64,000 nt of DNA, taken from positions 170,443 through 234,442 of the forward strand of contig CAUFXM010000002.1 of NCBI GenBank assembly GCA_959597175.1, given 5' to 3'. The stretch is from an uncultured Methanomassiliicoccales archaeon. Its GTDB lineage: Archaea; Thermoplasmatota; Thermoplasmata; Methanomassiliicoccales; Methanomethylophilaceae. The translations under genes and the position numbers were made by a program. Below are positions 43,139 through 51,969 of this stretch, piece by piece (the stretch's first letter is position 1; every line of letters begins with the position of its first letter). The notes under the pieces were generated by a model. It saw only the letters and a list, made by a program, of their open reading frames with translations. It did not search any database and was not told the DNA's origin.

Positions 43139-43873
43139 ATGGATGACATCAAGCGGCATTGGGACATCCGCTCCTCTGACTACAACGATTTCGTGGTGAG
43201 GGGCTTCTCCCTTCAGAGGGAGAGGAGGGCCTGGCAGGATCATTTCACCTCCATACTGGGATCCGAACCGCTGGACATCCTGGACGTCGGATGCGGCCCC
43301 GGGATAGTCTCGATGCAGCTGGCGGACATCGGCCATAGGATGACGTCGGTGGACCTGTCGGACAGGATGCTTGAGCATGCGGTCAGGAATGCTGCTGACA
43401 ACGGCCTCTCCATCGATTTCATGCAGGCGGATGCGATGGCGTTGCCGTTCGAGGACGAGTCGTTCGGGGCGGTGGTCAGCGACTACATGCTCTGGACCGT
43501 GCCCGATCCGGAGAAGGTCATCTCGGAGTGGTACAGGGTTCTGAGACCAGGATGCAGACTGGTCTACACTGACGGGGACTGGTTCAACGACCCACGCATG
43601 ACACCGTTCAGATGTGCCGTGTCATCCATGTTCGTCAGGTTGGGGAAGGGTAGATCGAAGACCGACACCGAGAGGGAGGAGTCGTCCATGGACCTGTGGT
43701 CATCGAGTGCGGTGCGTCCCAGGGACGATGTGAGGATGCTCGAGGCGGCCGGTTTCGAGGAGATCAGGATCATCGACGATGTGCAGAGGAAGGTTTTGCA
43801 CGGAACCCGGTATCTGGCCCACGGCCTCACGAACAACCACTTCACTGTCACCGCGGTGAAGCCGAAGGCATGA
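43139..43873 (+). CDS. SAM-dependent methyltransferase (class I), first of a pair
   Basis: A 244-residue class I methyltransferase. Motif I is LDVGCGPGIVSMQL and motif II FEDESFGAVVSDYMLW; the WYRVLRPGCRLVYTDG segment is typical of the type 11 family. Starts at GTG 43118 and ATG 43133 are also in frame. ATG 43139 is preferred because CATTTAAG at 43111-43118 is TATA-like and would give a leaderless mRNA. The substrate is unknown. It precedes a second methyltransferase and a metal or cofactor importer. Confidence 0.82.
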   Translation: MDDIKRHWDIRSSDYNDFVVRGFSLQRERRAWQDHFTSILGSEPLDILDVGCGPGIVSMQLADIGHRMTSVDLSDRMLEHAVRNAADNGLSIDFMQADAMALPFEDESFGAVVSDYMLWTVPDPEKVISEWYRVLRPGCRLVYTDGDWFNDPRMTPFRCAVSSMFVRLGKGRSKTDTEREESSMDLWSSSAVRPRDDVRMLEAAGFEEIRIIDDVQRKVLHGTRYLAHGLTNNHFTVTAVKPKA

Positions 43874-43924
43874 ATCTGCTTTTCATGCATACAGAATAAT
43901 ATTTATTTAGGATTCGTGTTACTG

Positions 43925-44677
43925 ATGAATATCATGGAATCCAATCTCGGGAAGATAGAGGGCTACTGGACGAGTAGGGCCAGCGGATACTCCGAATCCG
44001 TCATGGAGACTATAGAGGACGGGCGCTACAGGCACTGGCTCGGGATCATAGAGAAGCATCTCCCCGAAGGAGGGAGCCTCAGGATCCTGGACGTCGGATG
44101 CGGCCCAGGCTTCTTCCCCGTGATACTGGGAAGGGAGGGACACAGGGTCATCGCCGTGGACTACACGGAGGCGATGCTGGAACAGGCCAGGGACAACTGC
44201 CGCAGGCACGGCGTGGATGCGGAGTTCCGCAGGATGGACGCTCAGCATCTGGATTTCCCGGACGATACGTTCGACGTGGTCATATCCAGGAACCTGGTGT
44301 GGGATCTGGAATCCCCAGGTGGTGCCTACCGGGAGTGGCTCAGGGTGCTGAGGCCCGGAGGCAGGATGATGGTCTTCGACGGCAACCATTACCTCTATCT
44401 CTATGACAGGGAGTATGCCGAGGCTCCCCAGAGGCTGGAGAGGGAGTCCGAGGAGCACAGGCACATCGATGGCGTGGACACCGCCGTCATGGAGCGCATA
44501 GCCATGGACCTCCCTCTCAGCAGGGAGAGGCGCCCCCAATGGGACGTCAACACGCTGATAGAGATGGGGGTCAGGAACCTGACCGTCGACACCGACGGGA
44601 GGGACTCCTACAGGGTTGAGCTGGATGGTGGCACGGTCTATCTCCCCAGCACGTTCTTCATCTGCGTGACCAAGTGA
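43925..44677 (+). CDS. SAM-dependent methyltransferase (class I), second of a pair
   Basis: A 250-residue methyltransferase with motif I LDVGCGPGFFPVIL and motif post-I AVDYTEAMLEQA, then DTFDVVISRNLVWDLE. It shares the domain layout of the preceding gene but is clearly diverged in the C-terminal half. It has its own TATA box (AATATTTATTTA, 43897-43908). ATG 43934 is an alternative start. The importer genes begin four to thirteen bases after its stop, so the enzyme may modify the imported compound or its carrier. Confidence 0.82.
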   Translation: MNIMESNLGKIEGYWTSRASGYSESVMETIEDGRYRHWLGIIEKHLPEGGSLRILDVGCGPGFFPVILGREGHRVIAVDYTEAMLEQARDNCRRHGVDAEFRRMDAQHLDFPDDTFDVVISRNLVWDLESPGGAYREWLRVLRPGGRMMVFDGNHYLYLYDREYAEAPQRLERESEEHRHIDGVDTAVMERIAMDLPLSRERRPQWDVNTLIEMGVRNLTVDTDGRDSYRVELDGGTVYLPSTFFICVTK

Positions 44678-44689
44678 TCGGTGCCCCAA

Positions 44690-45751
44690 ATGAGCGGAAG
44701 CGACCAGCCATCGGAGTTCAGACGCAGCTACCACAGGGTAGTCGCCAAGAGGCTCGTCTTCATCGGCGTCTGCGTCGTGCTCTGCCTGCTGGTCCTCGCA
44801 TACTCCATCACTCTCGGTTCGTATCCGCTCACGATGACCCAGGTGTACGGCATCATCTGGGACCACATCATCAACATGCCGCAGACGGACATAGAAGCCG
44901 CACACGTCGTCCTGGACCTCAGGCTCCCCAGGATACTGGGGGCTGTCGTCTGCGGGTTCGGGCTTGCCGTGTGCGGGACCGCTATGCAGAGCATACTGAA
45001 GAACCCCCTCGCCGACCCCTACACCATGGGGATATCCTCAGGCGCCGGGTTCGGGGCCGCCCTGGCGTTCATCCTGGGGGTGGAGCTCATCTCCGGAGGA
45101 GGGGTCGTGGTCAACGCCTTCGTCTTCGCCATGGTGCCCACGCTGATCATACTGTTCATGAGCAGATTCAGGAGAGCTACGGCGACGATGATGATCCTGT
45201 GCGGAACGTCGCTGATGTACCTGTTCAATGCCCTGACGCAGCTGTTCATGATAATAGCCGACCCGGACGACCTGTCCACGGTCTACAACTGGATGGTGGG
45301 GACACTGGAGAACGTGGGCTATGACGACCTGGCGATAATCGTCGCGGTCGTGATCGCCGGATCGGTGCTGTTGCAGCTGATGGCCAACAGGCTCAACGTG
45401 ATGGGGACCGGTGACGAGAGCGCCAAGACCCTGGGTGTGAACATCGACACCGAGAGGCTGCTGATCATGATCCTCATAACCGTGATCGCGGCGACCGTCG
45501 TGAGCTTCACAGGGGTCATAGGGTTCGTTGGTCTGGTGGCGCCTCATGTGGCCAGGATAGTGGTGGGTTCCGACAACAAGTACCTGATCCCCGCAGCGGG
45601 TGTCTTCGGTTCGCTCCTGTTGCTGCTGGCGGACCTGGCGTCCAGGGTGCTCACAGACCTGATGCTCCCCGTCGGCGTCATCACCGCTTGCATAGGGGGC
45701 CCGCTGTTCATGTTCCTGATTCTGAGGACCAGGAAGGAGGCGTGGTCTTGA
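44690..45751 (+). CDS. ABC importer permease, FecCD/BtuC family
   Basis: A 353-residue permease with about nine to ten helices. The family signatures LRLPRILGAVVCGFGLAVCG and GFVGLVAPHVARIVVG are intact. These permeases bring in iron chelates, haem or corrinoids. A GTG at 44681 is also in frame. The ATPase start overlaps its end, and the binding protein follows, giving a complete importer. Confidence 0.9.
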   Translation: MSGSDQPSEFRRSYHRVVAKRLVFIGVCVVLCLLVLAYSITLGSYPLTMTQVYGIIWDHIINMPQTDIEAAHVVLDLRLPRILGAVVCGFGLAVCGTAMQSILKNPLADPYTMGISSGAGFGAALAFILGVELISGGGVVVNAFVFAMVPTLIILFMSRFRRATATMMILCGTSLMYLFNALTQLFMIIADPDDLSTVYNWMVGTLENVGYDDLAIIVAVVIAGSVLLQLMANRLNVMGTGDESAKTLGVNIDTERLLIMILITVIAATVVSFTGVIGFVGLVAPHVARIVVGSDNKYLIPAAGVFGSLLLLLADLASRVLTDLMLPVGVITACIGGPLFMFLILRTRKEAWS

Positions 45752-46524
45752 CCCGTCTTGACGTGGAGGGGCTGGGGTTCTCCTACGGGAGTGAGCCCCT
45801 GCTCCATGATGTGTCCTTCTCATTGGAGCGCCCTGAGCTGGTCTGCGTCATCGGCCCCAACGGCGTCGGGAAGACGACCATGGTCAAGTGTCTCAACAGG
45901 ATCCTGAAGCCCACCGCCGGGACCGTCAGGGTTGACGGCAGGGACGTGCACTCCATGGGTCTCATGGACCTGGCCAGGGTGATGGCCTTCGTGCCAAACC
46001 GCATGGACAGCGTCTTCCGCTCCACAGTGGCGGAGACCGTCCTGATGGGGAGGTTCCCCTTCTCGCAGTGGGCCACATCCGACGAGGATCTGGACATCGT
46101 CGATTCCGCTTTGGACGCCCTGGGCCTACAGGCCATGTCGCACAGGGATCTGGGCGAGCTCAGCTCCGGCCAGGTTCAGAAGGTCCTCATAGCCAGGGGC
46201 CTGGTGCAGCGCCCCCGGGTGCTGGTCCTCGATGAGCCCACATCGAACCTCGACGTGAGGCACCAGATGGAGGTGATGTCCTTCCTGCGCAGGTATGCCA
46301 GGGATGAGGGTGTCATCGTGCTGATGGTCTGCCACGACCTCAACCTGACGTCGGCCTTCGCGGACAGGGTGATAATGGTCTCCGAGGGCACAGTCCTGAG
46401 GGACGGGTCCCCATGGGATGTGATGACGGAGGACGCCATACGCCAGGTGTACGGGGTGGAGTCCAGGGTCGTCGATGTGGAGGGCAGGCCGCATGTGATC
46501 CTGCTCACGGACGGGATAGCATGA
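45742..46524 (+). CDS. ABC importer ATPase (FecE/BtuD family)
   Basis: A 260-residue ATPase with Walker A GPNGVGKTT, signature LSSGQVQK, Walker B VLVLDEPTSNLD and the switch histidine in VCHDLN. GTG 45742 is taken as start, with AGGAAGG at 45730-45736 as ribosome binding site; TTG 45748 overlaps the permease stop and is an alternative. The stop overlaps the binding-protein ATG. Confidence 0.9.
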   Translation: MVLTRLDVEGLGFSYGSEPLLHDVSFSLERPELVCVIGPNGVGKTTMVKCLNRILKPTAGTVRVDGRDVHSMGLMDLARVMAFVPNRMDSVFRSTVAETVLMGRFPFSQWATSDEDLDIVDSALDALGLQAMSHRDLGELSSGQVQKVLIARGLVQRPRVLVLDEPTSNLDVRHQMEVMSFLRRYARDEGVIVLMVCHDLNLTSAFADRVIMVSEGTVLRDGSPWDVMTEDAIRQVYGVESRVVDVEGRPHVILLTDGIA

Positions 46525-47912
46525 ACACCAAGCGCGCGCTCATAGTGACAGTCGTAGTGATCGTCGTCCTCCTGGCGGCGCTGATGTACGTCAGGGCATA
46601 CAACGAGAGGTTCCATGTGACCGAGGACAGGACCACCGGTCTGACAGTGGGCTATCAGCTCCAGGAGTCGGAGTTCCCCAACAGCGAGTCCAGGCTCTGG
46701 GTTTACGGGAACGCGAACGAGGACGACCGCATCGATGACGAGGATCTTGAGTATCTGAAGGGCGTGGTGGCCATGGAGAACCCCTCAACCACCTTGAGCG
46801 ATGCCAACTGCGACGGGGAGGTGGACTGGGACGACGTGGAGTACCTCCAGCGGATACTGGATTCGGATGAGATGGATGTCTACTACATCGACAACTACTA
46901 CCGTGTGGCGGAGGTCTCCTGGCCGGTCAGCTCCATCGCCATCGGGTACTGCAGCGGAGCCTACGTGGCCGACCTCACGGGGTTGACGGACAAGGTGGTC
47001 ATGGTGGACAGCACGATCCAGCAGTACTGGTATGTCATGGACGACGACTATTCGACCCTCCCCACGTACGGAACGACGGAGTCCCCCAACTACGAGGCGA
47101 TAATCGCGGCCGGCGTGGACGTCTACGTCGTCGGCTATTGCGATGCCAACGCGGACCAGAGGTCGCCATCCAGCCTGAATCCCGCCGGCGTGGACGTGAT
47201 GTTCGTGTCCACGGCGGACAACAGCGGCGTGGACATCCCCAATGAGAGCATCGACCGTTCCATTCTGATGTTCGCCTTCCTTCTGCAGGGCGACATGGAG
47301 AAGACATATTCCTATCTCGAGTGGCACGACGACCTGTTCGACCTGATGATCCAGGCGACCTCGGCGATCGCCGACGAGGACAAGGAGGCGATGATCATGG
47401 CCAGGTCCTGGAGGGACAACTCCCACGGTTCATACAGCATCACCGGCAAGGACAACACCAACAACATCCACGCGGAGTGGGTGGGGGTGTATGCTGTGGG
47501 TCAGAACGACAGCCAGTTCCTTCCCAACAACTACAACAATCTCAGCGAGGAGGACATACTCACGCTGATCCAGAGGCACAGCCGGGACGGGGTAATCTAT
47601 TACGTGGACAACGAGCACGACGGGATGAGGGGGCAATACGACCTGGAGGAGTGCCTCAGGGCGGACGCCGAGATGCTGTCGTCGTCACCGGTGCAGATCC
47701 ACTACATGGGGATGGCCAGGGAGATGGGCAACAGCCCGCTTTACGTGGTGGAGGCGGCGTTCTACGTGTGCGTGATGTATCCAGAGATCGCACAGCAGAT
47801 CGGACTGGACTACAGGGAGCTCTTCACCGAGTACTTCCAGAAGTTCGCCTCGTCGGACTACTGGCAGGGACTGGACATAGAGGACTTCTTCCTGGATTAC
47901 GGCGTCGCCTGA
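46521..47912 (+). CDS. Anchored substrate-binding protein with dockerin-like calcium repeats
   Basis: A 463-residue binding protein of the iron/corrinoid class. A transmembrane anchor covers residues 7-22. Residues 63-83 and 94-114 form two loops of dockerin type (N64, N66, D68, D75; D94, N96, D98, D105), each followed by a short hydrophobic helix (LEYLKGVV and VEYLQRILD). The rest, from about residue 125, is the two-lobed binding domain (VSSIAIGYCSGAYVADL onwards). Dockerins normally bind cohesins in enzyme complexes; finding a pair between the anchor and an importer binding domain is unusual. Overlaps the ATPase stop and, by 16 bases, a convergent gene. Confidence 0.82.
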   Translation: MNTKRALIVTVVVIVVLLAALMYVRAYNERFHVTEDRTTGLTVGYQLQESEFPNSESRLWVYGNANEDDRIDDEDLEYLKGVVAMENPSTTLSDANCDGEVDWDDVEYLQRILDSDEMDVYYIDNYYRVAEVSWPVSSIAIGYCSGAYVADLTGLTDKVVMVDSTIQQYWYVMDDDYSTLPTYGTTESPNYEAIIAAGVDVYVVGYCDANADQRSPSSLNPAGVDVMFVSTADNSGVDIPNESIDRSILMFAFLLQGDMEKTYSYLEWHDDLFDLMIQATSAIADEDKEAMIMARSWRDNSHGSYSITGKDNTNNIHAEWVGVYAVGQNDSQFLPNNYNNLSEEDILTLIQRHSRDGVIYYVDNEHDGMRGQYDLEECLRADAEMLSSSPVQIHYMGMAREMGNSPLYVVEAAFYVCVMYPEIAQQIGLDYRELFTEYFQKFASSDYWQGLDIEDFFLDYGVA

Positions 47913-48343
47913 GCCGTCAGGTCGTATCCGTCAGAGGCGTAGAGGATCCCCGTCACGGTGCCGTCCGTCACGATGAATGCCAGCCCCGTGTTGCTGACGG
48001 ATCTCCACATGGCGCCAGAGGGGTCATCTTCACGGGTGTAGAGCGAGCTGTCGGGCTGGCCGTTCTCATCCAGCATCAGATATTCGTCGAATGAACCGGT
48101 GGTGCCGTCGGAAAGCGAGATCGAGAAGGCGAACCTCAGCACCGGTCTGGTGGACGACTCGCCCGTGTCGGTGCAGGTCACGGTCCCGTTGCACGGTGTC
48201 CCTCCAGGCCCGGTACCGGTGACCGTGTACTCCGGATACGGTTCCCTGTCTTCCAGGATGTTGCCCATGGCGTAGACCGTCACCGTGCCGACGATGCATA
48301 ACACAACCACGACCGCGGCGATCCCCAGGGCTGCCTTGTTCAT
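47897..48343 (-). CDS. Anchored extracellular protein, 148 aa
   Basis: An N-terminal hydrophobic segment (about residues 5-25) is followed by a beta-rich extracellular region with two cysteines (CNGTVTC) that could form a disulfide. No family is recognised. The chosen ATG at 48343 has TTTATAAAC on the same strand at about 48363-48371, a good TATA box, so the mRNA is nearly leaderless. It converges on the importer binding protein. Confidence 0.65.
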   Translation of the reverse strand: MNKAALGIAAVVVVLCIVGTVTVYAMGNILEDREPYPEYTVTGTGPGGTPCNGTVTCTDTGESSTRPVLRFAFSISLSDGTTGSFDEYLMLDENGQPDSSLYTREDDPSGAMWRSVSNTGLAFIVTDGTVTGILYASDGYDLTAQATP

Positions 48344-48461
48344 ACGAGATGAATATCTACGTTGTTTATAAACGGGGATGCAAGGCGACGATGGAGGCAC
48401 GTTACGTCTGTTGGCCGATATACAAAATTTTAAATATGACTAATATATCAGCGATTTTGCT

Positions 48462-48537
48462 GGGCAGGTAGATCAGTTGGAAGATCGTTACCTTGGCATG
48501 GTAGAGGCCGCGAGTTCGAATCTCGCCCTGTCCACCA
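48462..48537 (+). tRNA. tRNA-Ala (anticodon GGC)
   Basis: The acceptor stem GGGCAGG/CCTGTCC contains the G3:U70 pair that marks alanine tRNAs. The anticodon loop TTGGCAT holds GGC, the T arm is GCGAG-TTCGAAT-CTCGC, and CCA is encoded. TTTAAATA at 48429-48436 is the TATA box, and CTTTTT just after the gene is a likely terminator. No intron. Confidence 0.93.
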
Positions 48538-48748
48538 CTTCCTTTTTCATCAAATTGTCGTGAATCGTCCGCATTATCGGTTTTGCGACCGCATCATCGT
48601 TTTCACGATCGAAGTTGGCTCATCGGGGGTTCTGGCGCATCATGCGCCATAAGTTCCGGCATGAGGCGCGATTGCCGCACGTCGAGGATGTGCTAAGAAG
48701 AGATCACCACAAACATCCGGTGGCGTGACGTCTCCGATATCCCCGGAT
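48538..48748. other. 211-base gene-free region with palindromes
   Basis: After the tRNA-Ala T-run, this stretch holds ATCGT-TTTC-ACGAT (about 48597-48610) and a longer perfect palindrome TGGCGCAT-C-ATGCGCCA (48633-48649). No open frame or RNA gene is recognised. The palindromes lie downstream of the large leftward gene ending at 48749 and may act in its termination. Confidence 0.35.
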
Positions 48749-50269
48749 TCAACGACGGTGGCCTCTCGGTCCGTCGCGGCCCTTCCCTCTGCCACCGGCG
48801 CGTTGGCCGCCTCTGGGAGAGTGTCCCTTCCCGCCCTTCACGTACCCGTCATCGACGAAGATGTACTCGAACATCTTCGGATCGCCGATCTCCTCGAATC
48901 TGGAGCGGACGTAGTCCTTGACAGAGTCGTCGGAGCATACCTTGGCCAGCCACTTCACGGACGGAAGGGAGCGGTCCCCATACATGTCCATGTACAGCCT
49001 CGCGGCTTCCATGTCGGCGCCCACGTCATGGAGCGTGTACACCATCTGCTTGCTGCGACATCCGGACTCCGCCATCGATACGATGGCGTCCCTACACTCC
49101 ACCATGCCGTTCTCGAAGCATCTCTTGAGCCAGTCCATCCTGCGGGACTCGTTCATGAGCTCCCCGAGGGCGATGGCCTTGGAGGCGCTACCTGAGCAGT
49201 ACCTGTCCAGATACGTAGTGTCCTCGCCGTCGTAGCATCTGACGAGTCCTGCCGTATCTCCTTTGGAGAGGTAGGCGGAGGCCAGTGCCTTCCTGACGTC
49301 CCTTCTGTTCTGAAGAGGGCGGAGGGCCTCGAGGGCATCCTCCGATCCGGCGGCGGCGGCATTGATCATCGGCTGGATCCACTCCCCTCCGTCTGCCTGG
49401 AGCCTCATGGCGGACAGGTACTTCCCGAAGGGCGTTCCCTGCATGCCGAGCTCGTTGGCCATGGATATCACCGTGGCCCTGTTCTCCTCCATCCCGTCCC
49501 TGAGGTACGATTCCCTGTCCTCCGCGTCCAGGAAGCCTCTGAGGAACCCGGCCTCCGGGAATGTGTCTGAGAGCTCCTCAAGTCTGGAGAGGGATTCGGC
49601 GTCGCCCTTCCGGGCCTTGGCGAACACCTGGCGGATGGACTGCCTCAGCCTCCTCCTGTCATCGATCTCCTTCAGATGGGCCTCGGCCTTTGCGGAGTCC
49701 CTCCTCCTGGCCACGAGCTTGAGCCCATCGATGACCCTCCCCTCGTCCTCGCTGACCTTCGCTGCCAGCGAATCTATCAGTGGGGAATCCCCGTCGACCC
49801 TGTCCAGGCGTATCAGGCAGTGGATTGCCACCGTGTTGCCGGATTCCGCTGCGGAGAGCAGGGCGGATGTGTCGTAACCGTTGTCGATGGTGGCGCAGAG
49901 GTAGTCGAAGACGAGGACGGCGTCGGGCGGGCATGATTTCGCCACCCGGCCCCTGATTGTGGGGAACTGGTCCTTTCCCGCCTCCCTGAGCATGCGGTCC
50001 GCATTGCTCTCGCATCCGCCGCTCATCCCCACGGCCCCCTGGAGATACAGATACATCGCCAGGTCCTTCCTGCCGTTGACCTCGCAGTCGATCCCCTTGA
50101 ACAGGATCCTCTGCGGGGTGGACGGGACCGTCAGGACGGTGTCCTGGGACGGAACCGGGTCGTGTGCATCCTTTTCGCGGCGCTCCACGCGTCTGCGGTC
50201 GCCACCGCGTCCTCCGACTGTTCTCCTCTTCCCGTCGCGTTTCCCGTGGTCGGCTCTCTGCTGTGTCAT
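48749..50269 (-). CDS. Large helical-repeat protein with basic ends and RG-rich tail
   Basis: A 506-residue protein whose first roughly 40 residues are very basic (KRDGKRRTVGGRGGDRRRVE), whose middle is alpha-helical in short repeated units resembling Sel1/TPR (ALASAYLSKGDTAGLVRCYD, SEDALEALRPLQNRRDVRKA), and whose C-terminus is Gly/Arg-rich (RGGQRAGGRGKGRDGPRGHR). Basic and RG tails on a helical scaffold suggest RNA or ribosome association. Start 50269 is preferred because ATAATAAAC on this strand near 50300-50308 is a TATA box; further in-frame starts lie at 50284, 50290 and 50386. I do not recognise a family. Confidence 0.65.
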   Translation of the reverse strand: MTQQRADHGKRDGKRRTVGGRGGDRRRVERREKDAHDPVPSQDTVLTVPSTPQRILFKGIDCEVNGRKDLAMYLYLQGAVGMSGGCESNADRMLREAGKDQFPTIRGRVAKSCPPDAVLVFDYLCATIDNGYDTSALLSAAESGNTVAIHCLIRLDRVDGDSPLIDSLAAKVSEDEGRVIDGLKLVARRRDSAKAEAHLKEIDDRRRLRQSIRQVFAKARKGDAESLSRLEELSDTFPEAGFLRGFLDAEDRESYLRDGMEENRATVISMANELGMQGTPFGKYLSAMRLQADGGEWIQPMINAAAAGSEDALEALRPLQNRRDVRKALASAYLSKGDTAGLVRCYDGEDTTYLDRYCSGSASKAIALGELMNESRRMDWLKRCFENGMVECRDAIVSMAESGCRSKQMVYTLHDVGADMEAARLYMDMYGDRSLPSVKWLAKVCSDDSVKDYVRSRFEEIGDPKMFEYIFVDDGYVKGGKGHSPRGGQRAGGRGKGRDGPRGHRR

Positions 50270-50411
50270 TGGGGGTCCCTCCATCCACATCGGGAGCGGT
50301 TTATTATGGTTGCGGGCGACTCCGGCCCGGTTCCCTCCCAGCATAATAATATTAAGTGAAGACGGTGGTAGCCGACCCCATTCCACCGGTCATCGGGTGC
50401 GGGGCATTGAT

Positions 50412-51563
50412 ATGGCCAAGACTTACGAAGAGATCAACGAGAGGATACGTTCCGGAGAGGCCGTCGTCATGACGGCCGAGGAGGTCGTGGACCTCGTCAG
50501 GAGCAAGGGGACAGAGAGGGCGGCCGAGGAGGTGGATGTCGTCACCACCGGGACCTTCGGGGCCATGTGCTCCTCGGGGGCGTTCCTCAACCTGGGGCAT
50601 TCCGTCCCGCCGATAAGGATGACCAACATCCGCCTCAACAATGTGGAGGCATACGGCGGACTGGCGGCGGTCGACACGTACATAGGGGCCACGTCGCTCA
50701 TAGATCCGCCCGGCAAGGGCTACGGAGGTGCTCATGTCATCGAGGATCTCATCGCCGGCAAGAGCGTGCATCTCCAGGCGTACGGACCCGGCACGGACTG
50801 CTATGTCAGGAAGAGCATAGACACCTATGTGTCCTTGGACGACATCAACGAGGCCTATCTCTACAATCCCCGCAACCTGTATCAGAACTACAGTGTGGCC
50901 ACGAACACGTCCCGCAACACCCTGTACACCTATATGGGCAAGCTCCTGCCCAACATGAAGAACGCGACCTACAGCTCCGCAGGGGCGCTGTCCCCCCTGA
51001 TGAACGATCCCCACCTGGACACGATAGGCATCGGCACCAGGATATTCCTGGCCGGAGGGGAGGGATACGTGGCATGGCAGGGTACGCAGTTCAGCACGAC
51101 GTCCGAGGAGGTCAACGGAGTCCCGGTCAAGGGATCCAGGACGCTGGCTCTCTGTGGCGACATGAAGAAGATGGACCCCAAGTACGTCAGAGGCCTGGAC
51201 ATAACAGGGTACGGCATCTCGATAGCCCTGGGCATAGGCATCCCGATCCCCGTCCTCAACGAGGATGTCATGCGCAGATGCGCAATATCGGACGAGGAGA
51301 TCTACGCGGAGATGGTGGACTACAGCCTTCCGTCCGGAAGGACATGCATGCAGAGGTACAACTACGCGGAGCTCCGCTCGGGCAGGATAGAGTACCAGGG
51401 CAAGAAGGTCAGGACATCATCGCTGTCCTCGCTGGCCGGAGCCAGGAAGGTCGCGGCGGAGCTGAAGGACCGTATCGAGCACGGGGAGTTCCTCCTCAAC
51501 GCTCCGAGCATGATGCTTCCCCGTGAGGGTAGCGTCAAACCTCTGATCGAGAGGGGGCAGTGA
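50412..51563 (+). CDS. Homocysteine biosynthesis protein (COG1900/DUF39)
   Basis: A 383-residue DUF39 protein. In Methanosarcina acetivorans the homologue MA1821, with MA1822, is needed for making homocysteine from sulfide and aspartate semialdehyde. Recognisable stretches are VVTTGTFGAMCSSGAFLNLG with its conserved cysteine and RIFLAGGEGYVAWQGTQF. It is followed by the NIL-ferredoxin partner after one base and by UPF0280. A TATA-like TAATATTA at 50346-50353 is about 60 bases upstream, leaving a leader. Confidence 0.9.
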   Translation: MAKTYEEINERIRSGEAVVMTAEEVVDLVRSKGTERAAEEVDVVTTGTFGAMCSSGAFLNLGHSVPPIRMTNIRLNNVEAYGGLAAVDTYIGATSLIDPPGKGYGGAHVIEDLIAGKSVHLQAYGPGTDCYVRKSIDTYVSLDDINEAYLYNPRNLYQNYSVATNTSRNTLYTYMGKLLPNMKNATYSSAGALSPLMNDPHLDTIGIGTRIFLAGGEGYVAWQGTQFSTTSEEVNGVPVKGSRTLALCGDMKKMDPKYVRGLDITGYGISIALGIGIPIPVLNEDVMRRCAISDEEIYAEMVDYSLPSGRTCMQRYNYAELRSGRIEYQGKKVRTSSLSSLAGARKVAAELKDRIEHGEFLLNAPSMMLPREGSVKPLIERGQ

Positions 51564-51564
51564 C

Positions 51565-51969
51565 ATGGAGAAGAAGTTCAGGATAGACTTCGACGAGAGC
51601 AACGTCCTCGAGTCCGTGACGTACACGCTGGTGTCCGAGTTCAACCTCAAGCCCAACGTCCTGAGGGCGGACATCGACGGTGACGGAAGCGGGTTCATGC
51701 TGCTGAGCATTGTCGGCGAGAAGGACGACATCGTCCGGGGCATGACCCACATCCGCGACATAGGCTTCGGGGTGAAGGAGCTCAGTGGTCACATATTCCA
51801 TGACTACGGGAGGTGCTGGAGCTGCGGGGCATGCGTGTCTCTGTGTCCCACCAAGTCCATATTCCATGATCCCGAGACCATGGAGGTCAGGCTCAACACC
51901 GGGACCTGCATCGCCTGCGGATCCTGCATCAACGCCTGCTCGGTCAAGGCGATCCAGCTCGAGCTATGA
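51565..51969 (+). CDS. NIL-domain ferredoxin (homocysteine synthesis partner)
   Basis: A 134-residue protein with a NIL-type substrate-binding domain (residues about 1-75) and two [4Fe-4S] motifs, CWSCGACVSLCP and CIACGSCINACS. It corresponds to M. acetivorans MA1822, which supplies electrons or sulfur handling for the COG1900 protein. It overlaps the next gene by ATGA. Confidence 0.9.
   Translation: MEKKFRIDFDESNVLESVTYTLVSEFNLKPNVLRADIDGDGSGFMLLSIVGEKDDIVRGMTHIRDIGFGVKELSGHIFHDYGRCWSCGACVSLCPTKSIFHDPETMEVRLNTGTCIACGSCINACSVKAIQLEL

Noticed and set aside
43097..43922. Shared octamer CGTGTTAC upstream of both methyltransferase genes
   Set aside because: It lies before the TATA box in one promoter and after it in the other, so a common binding role is unlikely; an eight-base match can arise by chance.
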